From positions 882,110 to 946,109 of the forward strand of contig JH720308.1 in NCBI GenBank assembly GCA_000231825.2: 64,000 bases of DNA, written 5' to 3'. A program made the translations under genes and the position numbers. How positions within the stretch are numbered: the stretch's first letter is position 1; every line of letters begins with the position of its first letter. The DNA comes from Tetrahymena elliotti 4EA (lineage: Eukaryota > Ciliophora > Oligohymenophorea > Hymenostomatida > Tetrahymenidae). Positions 50,625 through 62,428 of this stretch are shown piece after piece. Under the pieces are notes generated by a model, which was not told the DNA's origin, did no database searches, and saw only the letters and a program-made list of their open reading frames with translations.

Positions 50625-52319
50625 ATGTCTGAAAAAATACAACAAACCTTTTAAAACGCTACTAACTTTAATGGCCTTGTAGTGGACGATTCTAACTTTA
50701 ATACTCACTTCAATTCTTGCCAAAGTTTTAATCAAAGCAGCGGATTAATTTACTCTAATTCTTTTAACTCATAACAACTATCCAACAGCATTAAAATCAA
50801 TACTTTAAACATCTTCGGAGAGTGTGGTAACACTAATGATCCTAACTTTTTTATGACTTCTTATGAATAAGAACCTTAATCTCCTCGCAACGACTATGCC
50901 TATGTTATAAAAAAAGAATATGCTTTTTGTGACTAACCTGAATAACAACTATTTTAAAATACCCAACACTTTGATTTTTTTAATGAAAAACCTAATAATA
51001 GCCTCTAAAATAATAATTTATTTAATATTTAATCTTCAAAAAATTAATTTGCAAATAATTAATCAAATAATTCTAAAAATAATAATTAAGGAGAAAAATG
51101 TCTTTCTTTCTTCTTTGACTGCACTCCTAGTGTGAATCCTTTTACTCAAGGAATAAACAACAATATTTATCCATAAGACCAGGTAGCTAACTAATAATAG
51201 CAGAACTAACTAGGACTCTGCTAAAATGTTAACAATACTAATCAAAATATTTTTGCTGATTTTCCACAGTTGATGAAAGCTGATTCAATAGTTGATGGAG
51301 TTCAAAATGAAATTCCTGCTCATTTCCTCTAAGACATATCATTTGAGAGATAATAAAGAGTCTAATAAACAAAATTTCTTGAGTCTGCAAAGAGTTATCA
51401 ATTCGAAAATAGCTTGAATTTTGGTGGATTTTAGTAATCATAATCTTCCCAAAATGGAATGGTTTCTTAAGGATAAAACTAAATTTTCGGTTTCATCAAA
51501 TCGAATCAAATTTTTACTAATTACCCTTAAGATCAATACCAAAACATTGCTGAAGAAATCAGTTTATAAATGAGTACTAAGAAGGAAGATTAAGCTTTCA
51601 GCTCTGCTAATTTCAATCAAAAGCAAGAATAATTTTATAACCCCAACTAATTTGCTATCTAGGAAGAATAGAGTGAAAACTATAACTACAAGAATATTGA
51701 CTAAGTTAGCATTCGTGAATCAAGCACAAGAAGCCTTAACTATTTCAACTAAAACTAACAAACTAATTTTGTTAGTGCTTCTAACATCGAAAGTAGCCTT
51801 GATTCTTAAACTTATGAAAACGATGATGATGACGAGTCTAAGAGCTCTAATAAGACAATCGGTAAAAAAAAGAGAATCTGCAAAAAGAAAGAAAAAAGCA
51901 AAGAAATTAAATAAAATCTATCTGGAAAATTAGAAACAGAGAGAATAGTTGAGTAAAAAGAAGACCGTAAAAGAGGCAAAAAAACTTTATTTTACAAAGG
52001 AAGTGATGGGAAACAAAAAAAATTTGCACGTATTACAAAAAGTATGATCAGACCTGTCTGCAATGCAGTATGCAAGCATTTGAGAAGCTATGGTGCAAAG
52101 ATAGAGAAGATCGATTGGCTTAACTAGCTTCGTTCTTTTTTGATAGAAAATTAAAAATTCATTCCAACTGCTGTAGATTTCTTTGAAAATCACTTTGAAA
52201 ATTATGTTAATAACTCACCCAAATTAATTGAAAAAAGTGAGTACTTACTTTTTAAGGATAATTGGATTAGAGGTGTTTCTGACCCTATTAATTTCAAGGG
52301 ATTAAAGCAAACTAAATGA
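50625..52319 (+). CDS. Asn/Gln-rich, probably nuclear protein with folded C-terminus
   Basis: A single exon of 1695 nt (564 residues) runs from ATG 50625 to TGA 52317-52319. Residues 1-400 are Asn/Gln/Ser/Phe-rich with many FN and NQ words. An acidic patch (YENDDDDES) and a strongly basic segment (GKKKRICKKKEKSKEIK) near residue 405-425 resemble a bipartite nuclear localisation signal. The last 110 residues differ: they are basic, free of low complexity and apparently folded (ITKSMIRPVCNAVCKHLRSY; IEKIDWLNQLRSFLIE; YLLFKDNWIRGVSD). A nuclear regulator with a disordered activation-like region is a reasonable guess, but I do not recognise the domain. Codon choice includes more C-ending codons (AAC, TTC, ATC) than in the surrounding giants, which may mean higher expression. 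Confidence 0.75.
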
Positions 52320-52707
52320 ATAAAAATTTAGCTTACAATAATTTTAGATAATCACTATGAAAGCTGACTAATTAAAAAACAGTTAGAAGGCATATCATTT
52401 TAATAAATCGCAAACAGACAATTTACTAAAAAACAGAAATGAAGAAAATAATCTAAATTAGATTTCAGAACTAAATAAATAATAACTAATTTAATATAAA
52501 TAGACAGCCTTAATTAACATTTATTTTAAAGCTCACGAAGCACATAAATACTCATACTCTCTCCCACACTAATTTCAAACACTGATTTAAGCAAAAATTG
52601 ATAATCAAAAACTTACTAACATTTTAATTTATTCTTAATATATATTTTATAAACATGTTCTCTTATTATTACTATCATATAAAATAACTTACTGTTTTTC
52701 TTTTCTA

Positions 52708-52914
52708 TCACTTATAGCTTATTTCTATAAATACAAATCCTCCATACTCTAATAACTCTTACAAATTTTTCTTTTTCTTTTTATAAATTCTTAGTCTATC
52801 AAATTATCTGATCTCTCTAAAGCATCTTCTTGATGAATTTAAAAAAGCTTATTAATTTTTAGAAAATGAAAATGTGTCACAGTTTAAAACACCATTAGGG
52901 TTGTTATCCTTCAT
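52708..52914 (-). CDS. Possible small gene, 68 residues
   Basis: The frame runs from ATG 52914 to TGA 52708-52710. The first half (NNPNGVLNCDTFSFSKNQQ) reads like protein and the middle is very basic. An intron near the end could extend it. There is no known family, and it may be a chance frame. Confidence 0.25.
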
Positions 52915-54643
52915 TATAAAAATGAAAAATATCAATAGAACAGATAAAATATGTTTAACTTTACTCCAGTAGCTTATTTAGCTATGCAGTTAATAGGTTT
53001 CATAATACTCTATAAGCATCTCTACACTTTAGACATTTATTTATTCTCACATAATCTAATTGATTTTAAGAAATAATAATAAATCCATTTTTATTTTTTT
53101 AAATCTCTAACAAATTATTCAAACAGACCCTTGGTTGGTTTTGATAATGTCACTATTTTAGAAAAATTTCTTTAATTTTAGAAATTTTGTTTGTAAAATA
53201 TTTTTGAAAAACTTTCCCTTTATCTTAAGGTTGTATTTGGACTCAAACTAATCACATAAAATTAGTTAAATAAATGAAATAAAATATCTTCTTAATTTTT
53301 AGATTAAAAAGAAATTTGATAATAAATTCTGTTGATGAATAAAATAATTTCTCAATTTAGGCTGATCATTTTAAAGTAGAAATGTTATTATTTGATTATA
53401 CTTTCTCTAAATTAGGGTCTTTTTTGTGTTTACATTCAAAAAAATTTAGGTGAAGGTAAAAAATGTTTGAAAAAAAAGATAAAAACAAATATCATCTTTG
53501 ATTAGTATTTATTTTTCTATATAGACTTCAAATGGATTGACAACACAAATCATTAAAATCAATAATTAAATTAAATCTTGTTTTGGATTAAATATCAGAT
53601 AAATAAAATTTTTTCTTTTTTTTCAAATGTCATAATAAAATAAAAAATATTAATAAAAATTAAGAAATTTAAAATAATTTTGAGTTATAAATAATAGCTC
53701 TTTTTGTGATTTTTATAGGTTTCATTTTTAATTATAATTGTTAATTTTTCTTTTATATCAATGATATAGATAATTACATTATTAAAGCTATCTATCTATC
53801 TGTCAAGATTATTCATCAAAAAATGGAAAAATTTGTCTATTCGAATACATATAATTTTTAATCATAATAAAGAGTATTCATCTCTTTCAATTTACATCTC
53901 TTAACCTACTTACATAACTACTTCTTCTTATTTGATCTCAAACTATCTTTAGTCATACAGCTTAATCCCATATTTTCTTAAAAATTATATATTCTTCATC
54001 TCCTATCTGCCATATATCTACATTTAGATTTTTTTTTATTGCTAATACATGGATTTATAAGTAAAAAATCAATGTAATTTGTATTATTTAATTAGACTCT
54101 ATTCATTTAATCATTTATCAAATTTTCAACTGCTTTCATAGTATTAAAAAATTGATCAAATTTGAAAGATTAATTTTATTTATAAAAATTTGGAATTTAA
54201 TTTTGTCTTGTAAATTTACACCTAATAGGATTTTAAAATATTTTTCTGAAACTTAAATAGTTTGAATGTTACTAAGATTTCCTCCATTTTCTAATTAAAA
54301 ATCATTTCGGATTAAAATACTAAAAATAAATGTGAGATTATTTATTATATAATATGATCTCATTTACTCAAAAAAAAATTGAATACAATATTAGTATGAT
54401 TATTAAGTATATTATAAACAAAATCTATGTCTAAAAATGATTTGGTTTTGTTTAAATAATATTATTCAAATAACCAACCTATTTATTTTTTAATATTCAG
54501 CCTCTCTTTTTTACATTTTATCTTTTTATTTAAATAAACAAATAAATCACTTTTAATCTTCAAAAATTTTTTTACTTTTGTTATTTTAAAATAAAACCCT
54601 TTATTATTTTCAACAAAAATATCAAATTATTTGTGATAAGTTG

Positions 54644-54991
54644 ATGGCAAATGAGTATATATCTATGGCTTTTTAAACAAAGAGGACTTTTCAATAAAAT
54701 TATAAAATTTTCCATAATTATTAGGAACAATTTTATACAATGAAAAATAATCAACAAAATTTAATGGGAAAAACAAGGAATAAAAAAAGTAAAAAGATAA
54801 AAGATGAGAAATTTTAACATAATGTTTTTAGGTTTCTATTTATAACATACTCAGTTATAACTAGATTTATAAATGCTATTTATGAATATATTTAGATATT
54901 TATTGTAGATGCTATAAGATTTTATTATATTAGATTTCAACAGTCATCAATTTCGAACCTAAGAAAAAAAAAACGAAAAGATTTTATTTGA
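54644..54991 (+). CDS. Possible small gene, 115 residues
   Basis: An ATG-started frame ends at TGA 54989-54991. The first 55 residues have a protein-like mix (ISMAFQTKRTFQQNYKIF; MGKTRNKKSKKIKDEKF) and the next part is hydrophobic and helical. No family is recognised, and the isolated position in AT-rich DNA lowers confidence. Confidence 0.28.
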
Positions 54992-55993
54992 TTTCGAAAT
55001 TTTAATGTCCCTACCCGTTTTCTTTCAATTTCTATTCTTTAGACTTAAGTAATCTTATTTTGTCATTATAAATTTGATTTGTATCTTTATATTTGAAGAA
55101 ACAAAAATAAAAAATATCAACCCATATTTTAAATTATCTTTCCTGCTTATTTTTTTGGATTATCATTTTTAATATCTGCTTTTTTTCTAAAGAATCCTTA
55201 AAAAATAAAAATTGTATGGTCCTTTAAAAGAAATTGCTACAAGTTGTAAACAACACCTAATCAAGAATGGATTAAATTTGTTTAAATTTATTTAACAATA
55301 AAATTAGAATTTATCAATAAAAAGAAACTTCTTCTATTTTAATTTGAATTTAGATGTTTTTTTTGTTTGCTTAGAATACAAAGCATGAAATATTTAAAGT
55401 TATATGGAGTAACAAATTAAGGTATTAGGCTGACAACTCTAGAATTTGCAAGAAGAGTATATTTAGTAATTAAAATTTCTTACAAAATTAAAAACTATTT
55501 CTTTTAAAGAGTTTGGAAAAAAAGGATAATCTGTTTTTTGGGAGGTAAAATTAATGTTTCTGATAAAAAAAAATATGTGGTTATTCAATTAAATGGGCCA
55601 ATAAAAAATTACTCTTTAATCAATTTATCATAATCCTTACATTTTTTTTCACTTAGAATCTAAGTGAATTAAATTTTTTCGAAAACGAACAAATCGTTCA
55701 TTTATGAAAAAATTTTTTATTTGATCTCACTAAATTACATTCATAAATCATTCTTTTTAATAAATTGTCTACTTTATTTATTTTAAGTAATGGTTTTTTT
55801 CACTCTCTCTCATTTCACTTAATTAAATATCTATTTTTATTTAATACATATTAACAATTCTGTCCATTTCTGACATAAGCTGAAATGTATGAAGTAAATA
55901 AATAGATTGCTAACACAATTGTTTTATCAAATATTCTTTTCACTTTGTATAGATAAATATGCTGTTTTTTAAATTATTTTAGTTAAAGAAAAA

Positions 55994-56347
55994 ATGATAA
56001 TAGCATTCTAACCTTAACAGAAGGAATCTTTTCATCTCAGAGAATTTGACATTCTAAAAACTAAAGAAACAAAATAGGATTAATTTAAATAGTAGTTGTC
56101 TATATTAAGAAATCCTCTTCTAATTAATAATGATTTGCTTTAATCATGACAAGCAAATAGACAAAACAGAGTAAATATAGATAAAAAGTGAAACTAAAAT
56201 ACTAATTATAAACTGTAATTAGCTTATTGGATGCAAGTATTTAATATTTCAAAATATCTACTTACACTTGCCTTGCTAGCAATCATTTTAGTTTTGAGTC
56301 AAAAATAAATCAGAAACTATAAAAGCAAAATTTAAAAAAATGTATGA
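55994..56347 (+). CDS. Possible tail-anchored, SNARE-like membrane protein, frame unresolved
   Basis: ATG 55994 opens a gene-like frame (KESFHLREFDILKTKETK) that meets TGA at 56147. One base out of register, the next segment reads HDKQIDKTEQIQIKSET, which resembles the heptad spacing of a SNARE helix. Further on, a strongly hydrophobic anchor (ISKYLLTLALLAIILVL) followed by a short basic tail ends at TGA 56345-56347. A 35-nt GT...AG intron (56188-56222) joins the last two parts in phase. I could not find an intron for the first junction, so it is a sequencing error, a pseudogene, or a chance alignment of frames. Confidence 0.3.
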
Positions 56348-57929
56348 TCAATCTAATCAAATAGAAAAATATTAGATTTTCTTGCAAAAAACTTTAAATA
56401 GTTTTTTGACAAAGTCACTAAATATATTTGAGAATTGATAGTTAAAAAGAATTTTTCCTTATTAAAATGATGATTATTTTTAAAATCATTTATTACTATT
56501 CTCAAAGAATAAATTAAAGAGAGGCATAACCAAAATACTTTGAAGACAAAAAAGAAGTAGTGTAATTTTTTAAAATATTTTGATGTTTGTAAATTATTGT
56601 GATAATTTCATCATATAAAATATAAATTTCAATTTAATTTCAATGAAAAAAATAAAATAAATCAAAAATCAAATCAAAGATCAAAGAAGAGATTAATTAT
56701 TAAAGCTATTTTAAAGCCTAGATAAAATGTTATGATTTTTTGGCATTTTTAAATTTAACATATTTTGAAAAAAAAAACTTCACAAAAAATTAGAAATATT
56801 AAGTTTATTATATTTATTAAAACACCATTTAAGAAAATAATTTATTCTTCTTGTTTTAAATGAAAAATATCTTTTTTGTTTATGTTAATATTGAAAATAC
56901 AATTTTTTTATCTATTTTTGTGTTTAAAAATTTCAAATTTTAAACAAAAGAAAAATATTTAACTCGGATAGATTTTACAACAAATAAAATAATTTAGATT
57001 AAATCTATAAAATTTAAGATATAAAAATTCATTTTTTAGGTTTTCTAGTTAGTTTATTCTTTTACTTAAGGTTCTGTTAGAATTATATCATTTTAACAAA
57101 ATACTAAATGTAATATTTGTTATCTATAAGATCTTTGAAATGAAAAAATCAATTCTAAATAAAAAAATGATATGTTTTTGTGTTAAATTATTGTTTGTTG
57201 TGAAATAAATTTTTGCAATATTACCATTTTTATTACTTTCTATTAAATTGGACGCCAAAATAAAAATAATATATTCTGACATACATTTATTTCTAAAACA
57301 AAAAAGATATAAAATAATTTGAAATCATAAAATTTTATCAAAGCTTTAATTATTAGAAATCATTCCTTCTTTTAAAAATACTCTAGTTCATCTTTTTTTA
57401 ATTTCTTGAAGCAGGTATAATGAAAATAATTTATTTTTTTAAGTAAAAGCCAAAATATGAATTTTTTATTTGGAGGGATTATTAAGATTTTTATTATTGG
57501 CAATAAAAAATAATAATAAAAGGATGTTGTTGTAGCAATATTAATAATAATAGTAAAGAAATCAGCTATTTTTTGTAATAAATTTTATTATCTTCAAAAA
57601 TCTTTTTGGATTTTTATTTAATTTGAATTAAATATTTAATATTTGCAAGGATACTTAAAGAAGCTTTCAGCGAATAAAAATATGAGTGAATTTTTGTTTG
57701 TTTATTAACAAATTAGATAGAAAGAAAGTAAATATTTAATAAGATAATTAAATTTTATTATAAATGGAGGAAGTTATTTTTGGATTATTTTTTTGAAAAC
57801 TCGAAAACTCTAAAAAAGGTTTTATGTACTCACACGAAAGTTATAATATACATATGATATTTTGATAAATTAAGTAATGATTATATATGTGGTATGTTGA
57901 TTATTTAGAGACTAGTAATTATATTATGC
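56348..57929. other. AT-rich region downstream of histone H3
   Basis: These 1.6 kb contain many homopolymer runs and hold the 3' end of the H3 gene. No coding frame or RNA gene is convincing. Confidence 0.55.
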
Positions 57930-58340
<411 letters not shown>

Positions 58341-58481
58341 TTTTACTATGTGTTGATTGTGGATTGTCTTTTTCTTTTGAAGGTTATTATTTTTTTTTAA
58401 TAAAATTCTTTATAGAAAACAATTAGGGTAAGATCATTTGAAATGTTTGGCATAATCCTCGATAGAGAAGATATGAAAGAT

Positions 58482-58493
58482 TTTGATTGGATG
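58482..58493 (-). promoter_or_regulatory. CCAAT-type histone box, H3 side
   Basis: Read on the minus strand it is CATCCAATCAAA, one base different from the H4-side box. Confidence 0.7.
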
Positions 58494-58523
58494 ATTTGAA
58501 AGGAAATCAGATTTTTGAGATTT

Positions 58524-58535
58524 TATCCAATCAAA
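58524..58535 (+). promoter_or_regulatory. CCAAT-type histone box, H4 side
   Basis: TATCCAATCAAA fits the TATCCAATCARA consensus recalled for Tetrahymena histone genes. Confidence 0.75.
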
Positions 58536-58670
58536 TTTGGAATCTGTGAGCAATTTGGATAATTAGATATTATTCAAAAAAAAGAGATCTTTCCCCAAAG
58601 ACTATAATCATTAAAACAAAATAAAAAATCTAATTAAAAATAACAATAAAAAACTAACAATCCAGCAAAA

Positions 58671-58982
58671 ATGGCCGGTGGTAAAGGTGGTAAAGGTATG
58701 GGTAAGGTCGGAGCCAAGAGACACTCCAGAAAGTCCAATAAGGCTTCCATTGAAGGTATTACTAAGCCCGCTATCAGAAGATTAGCTAGAAGAGGTGGTG
58801 TTAAGAGAATTTCCTCTTTCATTTATGATGACTCCAGACAAGTCTTGAAGTCTTTCTTAGAAAACGTTGTTAGAGATGCTGTTACTTACACTGAACACGC
58901 CAGAAGAAAGACTGTCACCGCTATGGATGTCGTCTACGCTCTCAAGAGACAAGGTAGAACTCTCTATGGTTTCGGTGGTTGA
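58671..58982 (+). CDS. HHF2: Histone H4
   Basis: A 312-nt intronless frame encodes 103 residues and ends at TGA 58980-58982. The N-terminus ([20 protein letters not shown]) has Met at position 9 and the divergent spacing characteristic of Tetrahymena H4, with acetylatable lysines at 4, 7, 11 and 15. The C-terminus is the universal [11 protein letters not shown]. To my recollection the whole protein equals the published Tetrahymena H4. All arginines use AGA. The start context AAAAATGG is typical of the genus. It forms the nucleosomal tetramer with H3, whose gene is adjacent and divergent. The symbol follows the known H3-II/H4-II linkage and is less certain than the product. Confidence 0.97.
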   Translation: MAGGKGGKGMGKVGAKRHSRKSNKASIEGITKPAIRRLARRGGVKRISSFIYDDSRQVLKSFLENVVRDAVTYTEHARRKTVTAMDVVYALKRQGRTLYGFGG

Positions 58983-59132
58983 AAAACTTAACTAACAAAT
59001 AATAATCTAAATTACTCAAATACAACCATATACTCATATAAAAAACAATTTAATTTATATATAAATTTTTTAGTGTCTGTGTATAATTACATTCATTAAC
59101 TATTGTACATCGAGTTTAAAGTGTTTCACTAT

Positions 59133-59487
59133 TCAAAATTCATTCACAATTTCCTCAATTCCAACAATTTCTTTCCTGGAATCATTTCTGCAATTCTTAA
59201 TTTTTAAATCAAAATCTATTTGAATACTAAAATCTTCAAACATAATTTCCCCTTAATTATTATCATCATTTTTTTTCCATGGTAATTTATTCCTATCAAA
59301 AAAAATCAAAATACAAATCTTTGTTAAAACCGTTTACTTTCTCTAAATATAAATAATTCAATTTTGAGAGCCACTTACTTTTTGTCCTAAAACCCTATAT
59401 TTTTAAATAAAATTTATCGAATCAAACAATTCTTAAATTTGAAGATCAGAAGTTTTACCTCCAAATTGAATAATTTAAAATTAACAT
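59133..59487 (-). CDS. Possible small gene with very short internal exon
   Basis: The last exon is convincing: it reads NKLPWKKNDDNNQGEIMFED and then KEIVGIEEIVNEF, with stop TGA 59133-59135. Upstream, a GTAAAC...GATAG intron and a segment reading NYSIWRVLGQ can be joined in phase only through a five-base exon or an unseen alternative. The ATG at 59487 would then give about 70 residues. No family is recognised. It is convergent with the H4 gene, with 150 bp between. Confidence 0.35.
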
Positions 59488-60473
59488 AAGGAAGGAAGTA
59501 AAAAATAAAGATAAATAGATACCAAAATAAATAATCTTTTTTGTTTCGATTATCATTCAAGAAACTTTTTCATAATCTAATTTAATCATTTTAAATATTA
59601 TTTGATATTAACATGAATATCTCTAATAATTTTTTAAAAATAATGAAAATAACTTATTTAGGATAATCAATAAATATACATCAAAATACTCTCTATAAAA
59701 ATTCAATAATTTATTCAATATTTTTTTGAGCCAAAAATTGGATAAATTTTTAAATATTCGCATTCGCCAATGTAAATTTTAGCTACATTCGCCCATCACT
59801 GATTTTGATTATATTTTATAAATTTCAAAAAAGTGTTAGTTAATTGTTTTAATGGTTTATTTCATTTTATATTAAAAATTGATAAATTAATTGTAAAATT
59901 TACAAGATCAGAACAGAAAAATCAAGAAATTAAGAAATTGTATTATCTCATCTTAAATTTTTGAAAAATAATTTTGTTTTAAATTACATTTATTGAATAT
60001 TTCTTTTCAAAATTTAAAATATGATTTAATTTATTCATTATTAGATAAATTAATGTATAATGGAAGTAATAAATACTATTATTCCATTTAATATTTTATA
60101 TTATAGACCAAATAATTCTATTATGTTAATGGCCTAAATAAATTGAGATTTTTTAGAAATGAAAATATTATTTAACAAATATGATAATTTTAGAAAAAAG
60201 ATTCTAAATATTTAACTTAAAAAAACACCTTTTCATCTAATTTTTGGTTGAACAAAACATATTTTTTCATTAAAATATTCAAATACTTTTATTACTTTAA
60301 TGAAGATTATCAAATTAATAGTATAGTAATAAGCTTGAATATTAATTTAATATTTTTCAAATTCTAAGAAAATAATTTTTTTTAATTAATAACTTTTGAT
60401 ATGTTCTTTTAATTAAACAAAATAAACAAAATTTCAATTTAACTAGATTATCTCTTTCAACTAAATGAATAAA
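59488..60473. other. AT-rich spacer
   Basis: These 986 bp lie between two minus-strand genes. No coding frame, RNA gene or repeat array is seen. Confidence 0.55.
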
Positions 60474-61673
60474 TCAATTCTTTTATTCCTCATTATTTTA
60501 ATTATTATCTTAATTTTCTTCACTTTACTTCTATTAATCTTATTTTTTAGCTTCTTGTTCATTTGCTGGCTATTATTAGTCTTAAACAATTTATTCTTCA
60601 TTTTGATTTTGTTATTTTAAATCTTATTCTGGCTGCTGTTCAGTATTTTTATTATTTTCAGATTACTTTTACTTTTAATTTTTTTTCTATTTTTTAGGAG
60701 GGCTATCTACTAAATGACCAATAGGTAAAAGTTTACTTTTATCATCTTATGAGGCATACCTCATATTACCTTTTATTAAATGAAATAAAGCATTTATATA
60801 TTATTTTAAATTAATTATTAACCTGTTTGCTAGTATTGTGATTAAGTAAGGGTACTTTTGCCTAGCAATGATTCTTGGCTTCCATTCAACAAAAAGCAAT
60901 TATATATTCTCCCTAAAATAAATATTTTTCAAAATAATAACATTTAAAATAAAAAGAAATAAAGTTTTTGCATAATAAATATATACTTGATCTATTAGTG
61001 ATGTTAGATTTATATTTTATGTTTTGTGCAAAATTCTTATCAAATGTTTTGAAATTAATTGTCGAATTTGCATTTCTAAGACGCATAGTCATTGCCTATA
61101 TCATATAGTATAAAATTTACTAGCTTAGTAATATGATTTAATAGCTGAAAATTAATAGTTTACAATATTTTCTGAATTAACTTTTTTTTCTGTTGCTACT
61201 TTCAAGGGTAAAAATAAACTTTTTGGGGCTGTAGAGCTTTAAATTGATTTTATTAGCTACCTTTTACTATATTCCCCATCCTTTTTTTTAACATCTATCA
61301 TCTTATGAATTAATGCACCATTTTCTTATTCTATTATGAACTATCTCTCTAAATTTAAGTAAATAGTTTGCATTCATACTACATTCTTATATAATTAGCA
61401 TTACCTTTATTAGGCTTTGAATAAGCTACATTTCTCTTTTTCTTTTAATATGGTGCTTCTATATCGAAAGTAGGTTTTTTAGCAACATAAAGCTACTTTA
61501 GAGATTATAAGTGTTTTGAATATGCCTAATTTTACATTTAAATAATATTAAAAGATATACATATTGCTAACTAGCTAACAATTAGATAGATAATTTACAT
61601 ATTTTATTTAAGCCTCTTTATCTGCAGTTTAAACATTATTGAAATTCCAAAGATTTACAACTTAAGGTCTCAT
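60474..61673 (-). CDS. CFAP97/hemingway-like protein
   Basis: Six exons (61673-61599, 61525-61405, 61348-61182, 61095-60987, 60912-60823, 60769-60474) join in phase to 858 nt, or 285 residues, with stop TGA 60474-60476. The conserved-looking core spans exons 2-3: KPTFDIEAPYQKKKRN, then KERQFIIEQENGALIHKM and EYSKRQLIKSIQ. This spacing resembles the CFAP97 (KIAA1430, hemingway) pattern 'R-x-x-x-I-x-x-E-N-x-x-L-L-x-K-M ... Y-x-x-R-x-L'. Family members work in cilium or flagellum assembly, which would suit a ciliate. The last 90 residues are a low-complexity Lys/Gln/Glu tail. The gene model is firm and the family call is from pattern memory. Introns are 53-86 nt. Confidence 0.65.
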
Positions 61674-62428
61674 TCAGATCTTGATTTGGGAATTCTAATT
61701 ATTCAATAAATAATTGCAAAATTTTAGCTATTAATAAGAAATATTGATTTTTAATTTTAATAAGTTGCTTTTTAATTTAATTGCTTTATTCTTTTGCAAA
61801 TGTTATAATAATACTGGAGATCAATCTAAAAAATCAGCTTTCTTACTTTACATTAAACTTTTATTGGTTTGCTGATATTCTTTCAGTAATTTTTTATTTA
61901 AATATTAGTCTCTCAAATTTTTTAAAAATCAACATATAACAATTTACAAATTTTACAATTTTTCATTGAAGCTTTAAGATTTTAATATATATTAATATAG
62001 AATTATCAAATATTTACATAATAACTAAAATAACTTTTGGTAAATTATTCACAGAGATGAAATTAAAAAGTGATTGAGATGATAAATACTTCAAATTGTT
62101 AAAAAAAATGTAAATCACAAAATTATAAATAAATCCTGAAAAAACAAAAATTTAGCAGGGCTATGCAAAGAAAATTAAAACAATATATGAAAGATGATGA
62201 TATTTGTTAAAAATAAATACAATGATAGAACATTTAATAAAAATATAATTAAATAAATAAATGAATATTTAATAACCCAAGATTTTAGACAATTATAAAA
62301 TTGTGTTGCTTGTTTTTTATTATGTGATTATATTATAATTTGGCCATTTTTTATCCTTTCTTAAATTACTTTTTTAAAATACAATATTTTTAATTTTTTT
62401 TTGCAAGACATTTGGTCTTCTTTCAAGC
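61674..62428. other. AT-rich spacer
   Basis: These 755 bp lie upstream of the CFAP97-like gene and downstream of the membrane-protein gene. No feature is seen. Confidence 0.55.

Larger units (their letters stand above)
52320..55993. other. Gene-poor region, 3.7 kb, with weak open frames
   Basis: This is very AT-rich, with poly-A, poly-T and a short CTAT run near 53790. Weak ATG-started ciliate-code frames occur at 52708-52914 (minus, 68 residues), 54644-54991 (plus) and 55385-55873 (plus, 162 residues). None has a recognisable domain. I see no tRNA or other RNA gene. Confidence 0.45.
58341..58670. promoter_or_regulatory. Shared divergent H3/H4 promoter
   Basis: These 330 bp lie between the two start codons. 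They contain TATCCAATCAAA at 58524-58535 (towards H4) and the inverted near-copy CATCCAATCAAA at 58482-58493 (towards H3). The boxes lie 135 and 141 bp from their start codons, nearly symmetrical. The motif matches the conserved CCAAT-type element I recall from Tetrahymena histone promoters (TATCCAATCARA). The arrangement suggests coordinated S-phase expression of both genes. Confidence 0.8.

Noticed and set aside
55385..55873. ATG-started ciliate-code frame of 162 residues
   Set aside because: With only one stop codon in AT-rich DNA, frames of this length occur by chance; the second half has non-coding composition and no domain is visible.
58634..58822. Open frame on the minus strand opposite histone H4
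   Set aside because: It is the antisense shadow of a strongly codon-biased, certain H4 gene.
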